A stretch of 64,000 bases of DNA from Nocardioides bizhenqiangii (GTDB lineage Bacteria > Actinomycetota > Actinomycetes > Propionibacteriales > Nocardioidaceae), in contig NZ_CP141059.1 in NCBI RefSeq assembly GCF_034661235.1, forward strand, positions 124,001-188,000, written 5' to 3'. Both the position numbers and the translations under genes were made by a program. Positions 8,131 to 16,361 of the stretch are shown piece after piece. The notes under the pieces are model-generated. The model saw only the letters and a list, made by a program, of their open reading frames with translations. It ran no database searches and had not been told where the DNA came from. How positions within the stretch are numbered: position 1 is the stretch's first letter; the number at the start of each line of letters is the position of its first letter.

Positions 8131-10347
8131 GTGGCAGATCAGCTGGTCGATCGCGAGGTCGCGTCCGAGCAGGCGTTCGTGGATCGGGTCTACCAGCAGC
8201 TCGAGCGCGCCGGACTGGCCGCCCAGCAGCTCGCCAAGGAGGGCCACTCCCGGGGGCGGCTCGGCCACGAGGGTGGTCTCGTGGAGCGCGACGCCATGGT
8301 CTTCCAGGCCGCGAAGCGGATCGCGCAGCTCGACGCCGCCCACGAGGGCCTGGTCTTCGGGCGCCTCGACATGACCGCGGCGGTCGACGCGCAACCGCGG
8401 TACGTCGGCCGGATCGGCCTGCGTGACGAGGACCGCGACTCGCTCATCATCGACTGGCGCGCCCCGGCCGCCGCGGTCTTCTACCAGGCCACCGCTGCCG
8501 AGCCGCAGGACGTGATCCGGCGGCGGGTGCTGCGCTGCACCGGCCCGCGGGTGGTGGGCGTCGAGGACGAGCTGCTCGACGCCGAGGCCCTCTCCGAGGC
8601 GGAGGCGACCGGGCGCGAGCTGCCGATCGTCGGCGAGGGCGCGCTGATGGCGCAGCTGTCGCGCGCGCGGGACCGGTCGATGCACTCGATCGTCGCGACC
8701 ATCCAGGCCGAGCAGGACAAGGCGATCCGCGCGCCGGGCAAGGGCGTCGTGTCGATCTCCGGAGGACCGGGCACCGGCAAGACGGTCGTGGCGCTGCACC
8801 GCGCGGCGTACCTCCTTTACAACGACCGCCGTCGCTACGAGTCCGGCGGCGTCCTCATCGTCGGTCCCTCGGGTGTCTTCATGCGCTACATCGAGCGGGT
8901 GCTGCCGTCTCTCGGCGAGACCGCGGTCGCGCTGCGCTCGCTCGGCGAGGTGGTCGACGGCTATCGCGCGACGCGCCACGACGAGCCCGCGGTGGCCGAC
9001 GTCAAGGGCTCCGCGCGGATGGCCGAGCTGTTGCGGCGCGCCGCCCGACAGCAGGCCCCCGGTAGCCCCACCGAGTTCCGCGTCTTCTGGCGAGACGACC
9101 GGATCACCCTCGACCGGGGTGCGCTCGGCCGGGTCCGGCGGAGCCTGATGTCGCAGGGCCGCCGCAACAAGCAGTTGCCGCGGGTCTCCGCCGCGCTCCT
9201 CGACGCGATGTGGAAGCAGGTGCGCGGCGAGCGTGGGCGGGAGCAGGGTCGGGAGAAGTTCGACGACGACATGCTCTCCCGCGACGACTTCCTGGACTTC
9301 GCGCTCAACTGGTGGCCGCCGCTCGACGCGCCCACCGTGCTGGGCTGGCTGCGCGACCCGGAGTTCCTCGCCCGGGTGGCCGAGGGCGTGCTCTCGACGG
9401 AGGAGCAGCGGCTGCTGCTGAAGTCCTGGAGCGGCAGTACCCCGACACCGCAGACCGGGGACCTCTCGATCGAGGACGTCCCGTTGCTCGACGAGCTCCG
9501 CTACGCGCTCGGGGACGTGCCCCAGAAGGCGGACGACGAGCGTGACGACCCGATGGAGCTGATCGAGGGCGGCGTCGACATCCAGGAGCTGATGACGGCC
9601 GCCGACCGTGAGTACGCGCCGACCGGACGGGCGTGGGCCCCGCCGACCCACAGCATCGAGGACGACGGCTTCGCGCACGTGCTCATCGACGAGGCCCAGG
9701 ACCTGACGCCGATGCAGTGGCAGATGGTCGGCCGCCGCGGCCGCGCCGCGTCGTGGACGATCGTCGGCGACCTTGCCCAGTCGTCGTGGCCGGCGCCCGA
9801 CGAGGCGGCTGCCGCGCGTGCGTCGGTGCTCGAGGGCAAGCCGGTGCACGACTTCCACCTGTCGACGAACTACCGCAACTCTGCCGAGATCTACGACTTC
9901 GCCGCGGCGTACGCCGCGCGGGTCGGCCTCCGTGCCGACCTGCCGGACGCGGTCCGCCGTACCGGCGTCGCGCCGGAGGTCGTCACCGGTGTCGGCGACC
10001 TGGAAGCCGCGACCCGGGAGGCCGTGGTCGGCACCGCGAGCAAGGTGGCCGGCACCGTCGGCATCGTGGTCCCTGCCGCCCGTCGGTCGGAGGTCAACGC
10101 CTGGCTGGCATCGTGGCCCGAGCTCGCCGACGACGCGCGCGGCGCCCGCGCGGCCATCGACTCGTCGGTGCCGCCATCGGGTGACGACCGGGTCGTCGTG
10201 CTGACCGGCCTCGACACGAAGGGCCTCGAGTTCGACGGCATCGTCGTGGTCTCCCCGGACGAGATCGAGGCCGAGTCGGCGACCGGTCGATCGACGCTCT
10301 ACGTCGTCCTCACGCGGGCGACGCAGCTGCTGACGACGATCGGCTGA
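8131..10347 (+). CDS. helR: HelR-type RNA polymerase recycling ATPase (HelD class)
   Basis: A 738-residue UvrD/Rep-like ATPase. It has an N-terminal coiled-coil region (DREVASEQAFVDRVYQQLE), Walker A GGPGTGKT at about residues 211-218, Walker B VLIDEAQDLTPMQW, motif III-like TIVGDLAQS, and late motifs VVLTGLDTKGLEFD and YVVLTRAT. This order fits actinobacterial HelD/HelR. These proteins bind stalled RNA polymerase, release it from DNA and can displace rifamycins. The GTG at 8131 was chosen for its AGCGGGGG ribosome site. A TTG at 8095 behind GAGGGG is an alternative that adds 12 residues. The inverted repeat in its leader suggests regulated expression. Confidence 0.85.
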   Translation: MADQLVDREVASEQAFVDRVYQQLERAGLAAQQLAKEGHSRGRLGHEGGLVERDAMVFQAAKRIAQLDAAHEGLVFGRLDMTAAVDAQPRYVGRIGLRDEDRDSLIIDWRAPAAAVFYQATAAEPQDVIRRRVLRCTGPRVVGVEDELLDAEALSEAEATGRELPIVGEGALMAQLSRARDRSMHSIVATIQAEQDKAIRAPGKGVVSISGGPGTGKTVVALHRAAYLLYNDRRRYESGGVLIVGPSGVFMRYIERVLPSLGETAVALRSLGEVVDGYRATRHDEPAVADVKGSARMAELLRRAARQQAPGSPTEFRVFWRDDRITLDRGALGRVRRSLMSQGRRNKQLPRVSAALLDAMWKQVRGERGREQGREKFDDDMLSRDDFLDFALNWWPPLDAPTVLGWLRDPEFLARVAEGVLSTEEQRLLLKSWSGSTPTPQTGDLSIEDVPLLDELRYALGDVPQKADDERDDPMELIEGGVDIQELMTAADREYAPTGRAWAPPTHSIEDDGFAHVLIDEAQDLTPMQWQMVGRRGRAASWTIVGDLAQSSWPAPDEAAAARASVLEGKPVHDFHLSTNYRNSAEIYDFAAAYAARVGLRADLPDAVRRTGVAPEVVTGVGDLEAATREAVVGTASKVAGTVGIVVPAARRSEVNAWLASWPELADDARGARAAIDSSVPPSGDDRVVVLTGLDTKGLEFDGIVVVSPDEIEAESATGRSTLYVVLTRATQLLTTIG

Positions 10348-10361
10348 GCGGACTTGCTCGT

Positions 10362-10628
10362 CTAGAGCGCGCCGTCCTCGCGCAGCAGCACGAGGACGGC
10401 AAGCACCCGCCGGTTGACGTGGTCGGACGGGTACAGGTCCAGCTTGCGGAAGATGCTCGAGCACACGGTCTCGACCGTCTTCCCGGCGAGGTAGAGCTCG
10501 GCTGCGATCGCCGCGTTCGAGAACCCGCGGGCGATCAGCCGGAGCACTTGGAGCTCCCGCCGGGAGAGACGGTCGAGCTGCCGCACGGGCACTTCGTGGT
10601 GCCGAGCTTCCGAGATGGTCAAGGTCAC
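10362..10628 (-). CDS. Small stand-alone LuxR-type DNA-binding protein
   Basis: An 88-residue protein that is essentially one LuxR/GerE helix-turn-helix domain: LSRRELQVLRLIARGFSNAA, then KTVETVCSSIFRKL. There is no receiver or ligand domain. The GTG at 10628 overlaps the stop of the upstream gene as GTGA, so the two are translationally coupled. The usual VKTHVS-like recognition helix reads KTVETVCSSIF. With no sensor of its own it probably works with its coupled partner or constitutively. The target is unknown. Confidence 0.75.
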   Translation of the reverse strand: MTLTISEARHHEVPVRQLDRLSRRELQVLRLIARGFSNAAIAAELYLAGKTVETVCSSIFRKLDLYPSDHVNRRVLAVLVLLREDGAL

Positions 10629-11002
10629 GAGAAGACCGGCCCGCCCCGGAACCGCCGGCTCTTGCGCGACGTCTGCGCCACCGGTGCGCCGGTGAGCGCG
10701 AGGACCTTGGCGCCGGCCTCGGTCTCGCTGGCCTTGCGGAGGATCGCGAGGATGCCCGCGTGGGTGCGACGGAGCTCGGCGAGGGTGTCGACGAAGGCGT
10801 CCTCGCCGGTGCTGCGCACGTCGAGCTGGGCCTCGCACATCCTGTTCCAGCGGGAGCGGAGCGCCGTGAGCAGGCCCTCCGGGCTGCCGAAGAACGGCGC
10901 CCACTCCTCGCGCCAGGGCAGCGCGCCGGTCATGTCGACGGCGGCGGCCGCCTCGACCTCGCGGATGATGCGGGTCCGGTTGTGGGTCTCTTGCCAGGTC
11001 AT
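10625..11002 (-). CDS. Conserved hypothetical protein coupled to a LuxR-type regulator
   Basis: A 125-residue soluble, helical protein with no recognised domain. Notable segments are ALPWREEWAPFFGSPEGLL and SRWNRMCEAQLD. The ATG at 11002 is preceded by GGAAGGAA, which fixes the start. Its stop overlaps the GTG of the LuxR gene. Position suggests a co-factor or sensor for that regulator, which is inference only. It diverges from the sigma-70 gene at 11198 across a 195-bp region with a perfect 12-bp inverted repeat. Confidence 0.6.
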   Translation of the reverse strand: MTWQETHNRTRIIREVEAAAAVDMTGALPWREEWAPFFGSPEGLLTALRSRWNRMCEAQLDVRSTGEDAFVDTLAELRRTHAGILAILRKASETEAGAKVLALTGAPVAQTSRKSRRFRGGPVFS

Positions 11003-11076
11003 CTGAGGGTTCCTTCCGGGGAGTCGCGGTGGGGAGTCACCGCTGCGGTTCACGGAAGGAGGAGGAGCCGGCCGAT

Positions 11077-11131
11077 CCTCCTGATACACGAAGTTCTGAA
11101 CATTTACCCGGGTCGTGGATGTATCAGGAGG
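11077..11131. repeat. Perfect 12-bp inverted repeat between divergent regulators
   Basis: The arms CCTCCTGATACA (11077-11088) and TGTATCAGGAGG (11120-11131) are perfect complements separated by 31 bp. Each copy of TGTATCAGGAGG points toward its own gene, 67 bp before the sigma-70 gene and 75 bp before the hypothetical/LuxR pair. Both copies are preceded by CGTG (two bases further away on the plus side). This looks like one binding site duplicated for two divergent promoters. Confidence 0.6.
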
Positions 11132-11197
11132 CTGTCCCGACACTCCTCCATGCGGGACGATGCACCCGACAGGCCATGCAGCCAGAGGAGGTCGGGT

Positions 11198-11785
11198 GTG
11201 GACACGACTGATCCGCTCGCGACTCTCGTCCACGCGGCGCGGGAGGGAGAGCAAGTTGCCTGGGATGCGATCGTCGACCGCTTTCTACCGCTGGTGGGAG
11301 CGATCATCCGTCGGCACCGGCTGTCCGACGCCGACGGCGACGACGTCAGCCAGACGGTGTGGCTGCGCCTCGTCGAGCACCTCGGCGCGCTGCGTGAGCC
11401 GGACGCCCTCCCCGGGTGGATCCGCACCACGGCGCGCAACGAGTGCCTCCGCGTGCTCGCCGCTCGCGGCCGCGTCCAGGTCGTCGATCCGCAGGAGGGT
11501 GGGAGCTTCCCGGACGCCGACTCCGCCGGGGCGGTGGACGACGAGATGCTCGCCGCCGAACGCCGGCAGGCGCTGCGCGAGGCTCTCGCCGAGCTGCCCG
11601 CCGGCCGCCGCGACCTGCTGCTGCTCCTGCTCACCGACCCACCCCTCGGCTACGAGGAGATCAGTGCCCGGCTCGGCATCCCGATCGGCAGCATCGGTCC
11701 GACCCGGGCGCGAGCGCTCGAGCAGCTGCGGAGGACCCGTGCCCTGCGCGGCCTCGGACCCGACCCGGTGGGAGGTGTCGTGTGA
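11198..11785 (+). CDS. Sigma-70 family RNA polymerase sigma factor (ECF-like)
   Basis: A 195-residue protein. Region 2 is at about 12-80 (AWDAIVDRFLPLVGAII, then DVSQTVWLRLVEHL) and region 4 at about 125-185 (LAELPAGRRDLLLLLL, then GYEEISARLGIPIGSIGPTR). The GTG at 11198 is preceded by GAGGAGG. Its stop overlaps the ATG of the following gene by 1 bp (TGATG). No zinc or membrane anti-sigma gene follows, so the coupled 152-residue protein may take that role or be a target. The gene opens a block holding a subtilase and a CHAT protease. Confidence 0.85.
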   Translation: MDTTDPLATLVHAAREGEQVAWDAIVDRFLPLVGAIIRRHRLSDADGDDVSQTVWLRLVEHLGALREPDALPGWIRTTARNECLRVLAARGRVQVVDPQEGGSFPDADSAGAVDDEMLAAERRQALREALAELPAGRRDLLLLLLTDPPLGYEEISARLGIPIGSIGPTRARALEQLRRTRALRGLGPDPVGGVV

Positions 11786-12243
11786 TGTCTGAACGTGACG
11801 ACGACGAGCTGATGGCCGAGCTGGCCGCTGCGGTCGAGGAGGAGGCCGCCGTCTCCGACCGACGTCGCGCCGCGGCCAAGGCCGCGTTCACCTGGCGCAC
11901 CGTCGACGCCGAGCTCGCCGAGCTGCTGCACGACTCCGCCCTCGACGCCGGCGCCGCCGTCCGCTCCGGCGCCGACGGCCCCCGCATGCTCTCCTTCCGC
12001 CGCGCCGCGGTGACCCTCGAGGTCGAGATCGACGGCGAGTCCGTGCTCGGCGAGGTCATCGACGAGCACGAGGGTGACGCCGCCCCTGCCACGGTCACGC
12101 TGCAGCGCCCCGACGCCGACGACCGCACCGTGGAGGCCGACGCCTCCGGGTTCTTCCGGTTCGACGGTGTGCAGCCGGGGTCGGTGCGGTTCGTCGTGGC
12201 CCGGGCCGGGTGGTCGCTGACCACGCCCTGGGCGACGATCTGA
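11785..12243 (+). CDS. Hypothetical protein coupled to the sigma factor
   Basis: A 152-residue soluble acidic protein. The N-terminal half is helical and charged (MAELAAAVEEEAAVSDRRR). The C-terminal half looks like a small beta-sandwich (AVTLEVEIDGESVLGEVI, then ASGFFRFDGVQPGSVRFVV) resembling carboxypeptidase regulatory-like folds. It has no membrane span and no zinc motif. Translation is coupled to the sigma gene. Proteins of this layout beside sigma factors in actinobacteria are usually left as hypothetical, and here it may modulate the sigma factor. It converges with the subtilase gene, separated by 7 bp. Confidence 0.65.
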   Translation: MSERDDDELMAELAAAVEEEAAVSDRRRAAAKAAFTWRTVDAELAELLHDSALDAGAAVRSGADGPRMLSFRRAAVTLEVEIDGESVLGEVIDEHEGDAAPATVTLQRPDADDRTVEADASGFFRFDGVQPGSVRFVVARAGWSLTTPWATI

Positions 12244-12250
12244 ACGGGGG

Positions 12251-13657
12251 TCAGAGCGGGCCGATGATCGGCTCGCCACCTGGCCCCGTCTGGGGGTTCT
12301 TGGTGAGGTCGGCGTACGCTGCCCGCGCGTCGACCTTGTTGCCGGTGGCGGTCATGTGCGCGGCGATGAGGCCACTGACGATCGGCGTGGAGAACGAGGT
12401 GCCGCTCCACCGAGCGATCCCCTTGAAATGCCGGATGTCCGGTCCGCTCACCTTGTCGATGTTCTCGGGGTAGTGGCAGGAGTAGGTGCCGTTGGGAAAC
12501 GCGTTCACCAGGTCGCGGCCGCGAGCATAGATGTTGACCCAGTCCCCGTAGTTGGAGAAGTCGGAGCGCTTGCCGTCAGCGTCAACCGATCCGACTCCGA
12601 CAACCCAGTCGAATGCGGCAGGATAGAACTCCTCGTCGCTGGAATCGTTGCCCGCTGCGGCGACGACGAGGATCGGCCGCTCGGGGTCGTCGAACTGGTG
12701 GATCCGGGCCAGCAGCTCGAAGCTCAGCAGCGGGATGCTCCACCTCGTATGGGTGCCGGCGGAGATGCTGATGACGTGCGGTCGGTCGCCGTCGGTCAGC
12801 GCCTGGTTGAGCTGCTTGAAGATGTCGGACTCGTAGATGGCGCCGCCCTGGGTCAGGAAACCCTCGACCTCGACTCGGGAGCCTGGCGCCATGCACCGGA
12901 CGACCCCGGAGACGAAGGTGCCATGGCCGGCGTACTCGTGGATCGCCGCTTGGTTGACGATCTCCTCGTCGCTGGGGTCAGCGACGACTCCGGACAGCCA
13001 TGGGGTCGCACTCCCCGGGTCGCCAGCAGCCTTCCACCATCCCGTGTCGACGACGGACACGTTGATCCCGCGCCCCGCCGCCGTGTCAGGCGAAAGCGGC
13101 GGGAACGGGTCCGTAGCTCGCGGTTCTTCAGGTTCGGTCGCGGGGCACGCCCTACCCCACAGCGTCACGTACAACACGTGGTCGGGAGTCGCGACGCCAC
13201 GACCGAGGGTGTCGTCGATGTCGTCGAGCGTCGCCAGGACGACATCGTCGTCGTCTCGCCGCGCGGGCAGGGTCACCAGCGCGAGGCCGCCGACAGAATC
13301 GCGGGCACGACCGATGGTGCCCTCGTAGGTGTGTTGACGGTCGCCGAAGAACCTATCGAGCTCGTCGAATCTGTCGTCCGCAACGAGCGCATGGCCAGGT
13401 CGGAAGAGGAAGGCGGCGTCGCCGTCGTCCTTCGGTCGGCGAGGAGGTCGGCCGTTGTCGCCAGCCGCGACGTCGCCACTCTCGCGAAACGCCCGTCGGA
13501 TGACGTCGATCTGGATCCGCAACCGCTCCCGATCGAGGTCGGCTGGGGTTGGGTCCGGGGCGGGCGACGGGATCCACGGCAGCCGCAACCGGAGTTGGAG
13601 GAGAACCCGGCGCATCATGCTGACCGAGAGGATCGGAGACTTCTTGCTGTCGCTCAC
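12251..13657 (-). CDS. S8 subtilisin-family serine protease, no signal peptide
   Basis: A 468-residue protein with a full subtilase triad. Asp204 lies in VSVVDTGWW, His245 in GHGTFVSG and Ser421 in SGTSFSTP. The oxyanion Asn337 is in AAAGND. The first 190 residues hold no signal peptide or recognisable I9 propeptide, so the enzyme is predicted cytoplasmic. It could be self-restrained or need a trigger. The GTG at 13657 is preceded by GAGGAGTT, which excludes a longer start. It diverges from the TPR-CHAT protease gene, and both proteases sit next to the sigma factor block. Confidence 0.88.
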   Translation of the reverse strand: MSDSKKSPILSVSMMRRVLLQLRLRLPWIPSPAPDPTPADLDRERLRIQIDVIRRAFRESGDVAAGDNGRPPRRPKDDGDAAFLFRPGHALVADDRFDELDRFFGDRQHTYEGTIGRARDSVGGLALVTLPARRDDDDVVLATLDDIDDTLGRGVATPDHVLYVTLWGRACPATEPEEPRATDPFPPLSPDTAAGRGINVSVVDTGWWKAAGDPGSATPWLSGVVADPSDEEIVNQAAIHEYAGHGTFVSGVVRCMAPGSRVEVEGFLTQGGAIYESDIFKQLNQALTDGDRPHVISISAGTHTRWSIPLLSFELLARIHQFDDPERPILVVAAAGNDSSDEEFYPAAFDWVVGVGSVDADGKRSDFSNYGDWVNIYARGRDLVNAFPNGTYSCHYPENIDKVSGPDIRHFKGIARWSGTSFSTPIVSGLIAAHMTATGNKVDARAAYADLTKNPQTGPGGEPIIGPL

Positions 13658-13758
13658 GGTAACTCCTCGGACGGCGGGATCGAGGCGCACCAGTACCTCG
13701 GTGCGGGCGCTAACGTAGTGCCGCTCGAAGGTGGTCGTAAACAGGGATAACCCCCCAG

Positions 13759-16314
13759 ATGCAACTCGAGGCGGCGATGCAGCACCTGTTGGAGCTGGCC
13801 TTCGATGATCCGGATGAGGCGAGCCGCCTCGCGGAGGCGCTCCTGGACACGTCCGACGACTCCATCACGCGATCGTGGGCCCTCCAGTGCCTGGGCATTG
13901 TCTTTCGCGAAGCTGGACGTCTCGACGAGTCCGTAGCGGTCCTGCGACGGGGGTTGGCCGAGGCCACGCGTGCTCGATCGCTCGATCGGATTTGTGACGT
14001 CCGTTCCACTCTCGGCATCACCCTGGTGTTCGGAGGGCGGACAAGATCAGGCTTGAGTCACCTCGCGAAAGCGGTCGGTGCCGAAGCTGCTTCTCATCGC
14101 GTAGCGGCCAAGGCCCTGATGCTGCAGGCGATGGGGCAGGGATACTCCGGAGGCTTTGCCGACGCCCGGACGAGCCTTCATCGATCCCTGGCCCGCGTTC
14201 GTGCGGCCGGTGATCCGGTGTGGGAGGCGCGGACCCTGGTCAACCTCGCGCATGTCGCGCTGCGTCTCGGGCTGGCGAGCGAGGCTGAGCACAGCATCGA
14301 GCTCGCAGAGCGCCTCTTTCGCGGTGAGGGTGCGGCAGTTGAAGCGCTCGACGCGGTGGGCAATCGAGGCGAGATCGCCGCATTCCGTGGCGACCTCGCC
14401 TCTGCGCTTCGGTGGTATGGGCTCGCTGTGGACGGCGCGACGCGCGCAGGTGTGCCCGTGCGACCCGAGCTCGCCGAGTTGCGGGTGTCGGCGATGCGTG
14501 CGGCTGGCCTCGCCGAGGAGGCGGTCGTGATGATGAGGGAGGCGCTGTCCGAAGACTCGCAGGCGCGAGCAAAGACGGCCGAGCTGCGTCTGACCCTGGC
14601 GGAGGCGTTGCTCGCCGCCGGCCATCCTGATGAGGCACTCGCGACCGCCCGCCGGGCCAGAGACGAATTCCGGGCGCAGCGGCGCGAGTGGCACAGGCTC
14701 CGCGCACGGTTGTTAGTGGCACGTGCGCTGGCTGCGCGGTCGGGTCGACCTGGTCACGACATAGCCGATATCGCCGACAAGCTCGACGCACAGGGAGCAG
14801 ACGAGGCGCCACTCGCGCTGACGCTGGCTGGTCGGGTCGCGCAACGGGACGATCGCGTGCCGCTGTTGCGGCGGGCGATGTCATACCGAACCCGCGCGAA
14901 CGGTCTCGTCCGGGCGAGCGCACATCTAGCCGGCGCGCTCGCGTGCGAGGAGTGCCAGGACCGGGCCGGCGTCCTCCGGGCCTGCGCCGCCGGCCTCGAT
15001 GCGATCGACGAGCACCGACGCCTGATGGGCAGCTCCGAGCTTCGCGCACTTGCGACAACGCACGGCCGCGAGCTCACCGAGATCGCGCTCCGACATGCCG
15101 CCCACGACCCCCGCACCCTGCTTCGGTGGAGCGAGCGCACCAGAGCCACCGCGCTCGCCCAGCCGCCGGCGACCTCCGACGCGGCGACCATCCCGGCCTC
15201 CCTCGCGGCCCTCCGTGACAACGGACGGCGGCTGGCCGAGGCGCGGCAGGCGGGGGAGCCGACCGAGGAGCTCGAGAAGGAGCGGCTGCGCCTGGAAAGG
15301 GCGGTGCGCACCGAGCACCACACGCAGTCGGCGGCGGGCACCGATCCCCAGCGGCCCGCGGCGGTCGAGGACATCGTGGCGGGGGTCGGCGACGGGTGCC
15401 TGGTCGAGCTGGTCGATGTCGACGGCACGCTCCACGTCCTGGTCGTCCACAACGGCCGGGTACGGCGGAAGGTCGCGGGCTCCACGACTGAGGTCGCCGA
15501 CCTGCTCGCTCCCGCCGCGATGCTGCTGCGGCGCGCCGCCCGCGGACGGCCGGCCGACACGGCCGACATCGGCCGCCGCCTGCAGGAGGCGATCCTCGGC
15601 GACGCGGTCCGCCTCATCCCGGACGGCCCGGTCACCCTGGCGCCCACCGCCCGCCTCCACGGCCTGGCCTGGTCGCTCCTCCCTGCGCTCCACGACCGGC
15701 CGTTCGCCATCGTGCCCTCAGCAGGTCAGTGGTTGCGCGCCACGAACGCGGAGCGGCCGGACCCGCAGCGCACCGTCCTCGTCGCCGGACCGGAGCTCGA
15801 GTCCGGCGGGGCGGAGGTGCCGGTCCTCGCGCAGCGCCACCCCGGCGCCGTGCTCCTCGACGGCCCGCACGCCACCCTCGGTGCGGTGCTCGACGCTCTC
15901 GACGGTGCCGACCTGGCGCACCTCGCGACCCACGGCCGGTTCCGCGCCGACAGCCCGCTCTTCTCCGCACTCGACCTGGCCGACGGTCCGCTGACCGTGC
16001 ACGACCTCGAGCGGCTGCGAACGGCGCCCTACCGGGTCGTCCTCTCCGCCTGCGAGTCCGGCGTGCTCGCCCCGGTCGGCGCCCAGGAGCTGCTCGGCCT
16101 GGCCGCCGCGCTGTTCTCGATCGGCACCGCCGGCCTGGTCTCCAGCGTCGGCGAGGTCAACGACGCCGCGACCGCCGACCTGATGGTCGGCCTCCACGAC
16201 GGGCTCGCTGCGGGAGCCGATCCGGCAGCCGCACTGCTCGCCGTACGGCGGGCCGCGGCCGACGATCCGGTCGCCGCCGGCACCGCGGCGGCGTTCGTCG
16301 CGCTGGGCGTGTGA
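13759..16314 (+). CDS. TPR-repeat CHAT-domain caspase-like protease
   Basis: An 851-residue protein. Residues 1-400 form helical TPR-like repeats (for example ALQCLGIVFREAGRLDESVA). A helical linker follows, and a CHAT domain occupies about 530-851. The catalytic dyad is complete: His725 in AHLATHGRF and Cys765 in VVLSACESG. CHAT proteins are relatives of caspases and separase, and TPR-CHAT proteins act as triggered proteases in bacterial conflict systems. The ATG at 13759 has a weak ribosome site. An ATG 15 bp later is possible. The first 1.5 kb is visibly less GC-biased at third positions than the CHAT half. It is divergent from the subtilase. Confidence 0.88.
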   Translation: MQLEAAMQHLLELAFDDPDEASRLAEALLDTSDDSITRSWALQCLGIVFREAGRLDESVAVLRRGLAEATRARSLDRICDVRSTLGITLVFGGRTRSGLSHLAKAVGAEAASHRVAAKALMLQAMGQGYSGGFADARTSLHRSLARVRAAGDPVWEARTLVNLAHVALRLGLASEAEHSIELAERLFRGEGAAVEALDAVGNRGEIAAFRGDLASALRWYGLAVDGATRAGVPVRPELAELRVSAMRAAGLAEEAVVMMREALSEDSQARAKTAELRLTLAEALLAAGHPDEALATARRARDEFRAQRREWHRLRARLLVARALAARSGRPGHDIADIADKLDAQGADEAPLALTLAGRVAQRDDRVPLLRRAMSYRTRANGLVRASAHLAGALACEECQDRAGVLRACAAGLDAIDEHRRLMGSSELRALATTHGRELTEIALRHAAHDPRTLLRWSERTRATALAQPPATSDAATIPASLAALRDNGRRLAEARQAGEPTEELEKERLRLERAVRTEHHTQSAAGTDPQRPAAVEDIVAGVGDGCLVELVDVDGTLHVLVVHNGRVRRKVAGSTTEVADLLAPAAMLLRRAARGRPADTADIGRRLQEAILGDAVRLIPDGPVTLAPTARLHGLAWSLLPALHDRPFAIVPSAGQWLRATNAERPDPQRTVLVAGPELESGGAEVPVLAQRHPGAVLLDGPHATLGAVLDALDGADLAHLATHGRFRADSPLFSALDLADGPLTVHDLERLRTAPYRVVLSACESGVLAPVGAQELLGLAAALFSIGTAGLVSSVGEVNDAATADLMVGLHDGLAAGADPAAALLAVRRAAADDPVAAGTAAAFVALGV

Positions 16315-16361
16315 GTCAGCGCCGCCGTCGCGTCACCGCGGTGGGGCCGGTCTCGTCGGCG

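Noticed and set aside
8131..10347. UvrD/Rep DNA repair helicase or defence helicase
   Set aside because: The short motif set and layout fit HelD/HelR RNA polymerase ATPases better, and no nuclease or defence gene is adjacent.
11047..11052. Minus-strand TGAACC before the hypothetical/LuxR pair
   Set aside because: No CGT hexamer lies 16 to 18 bp downstream.
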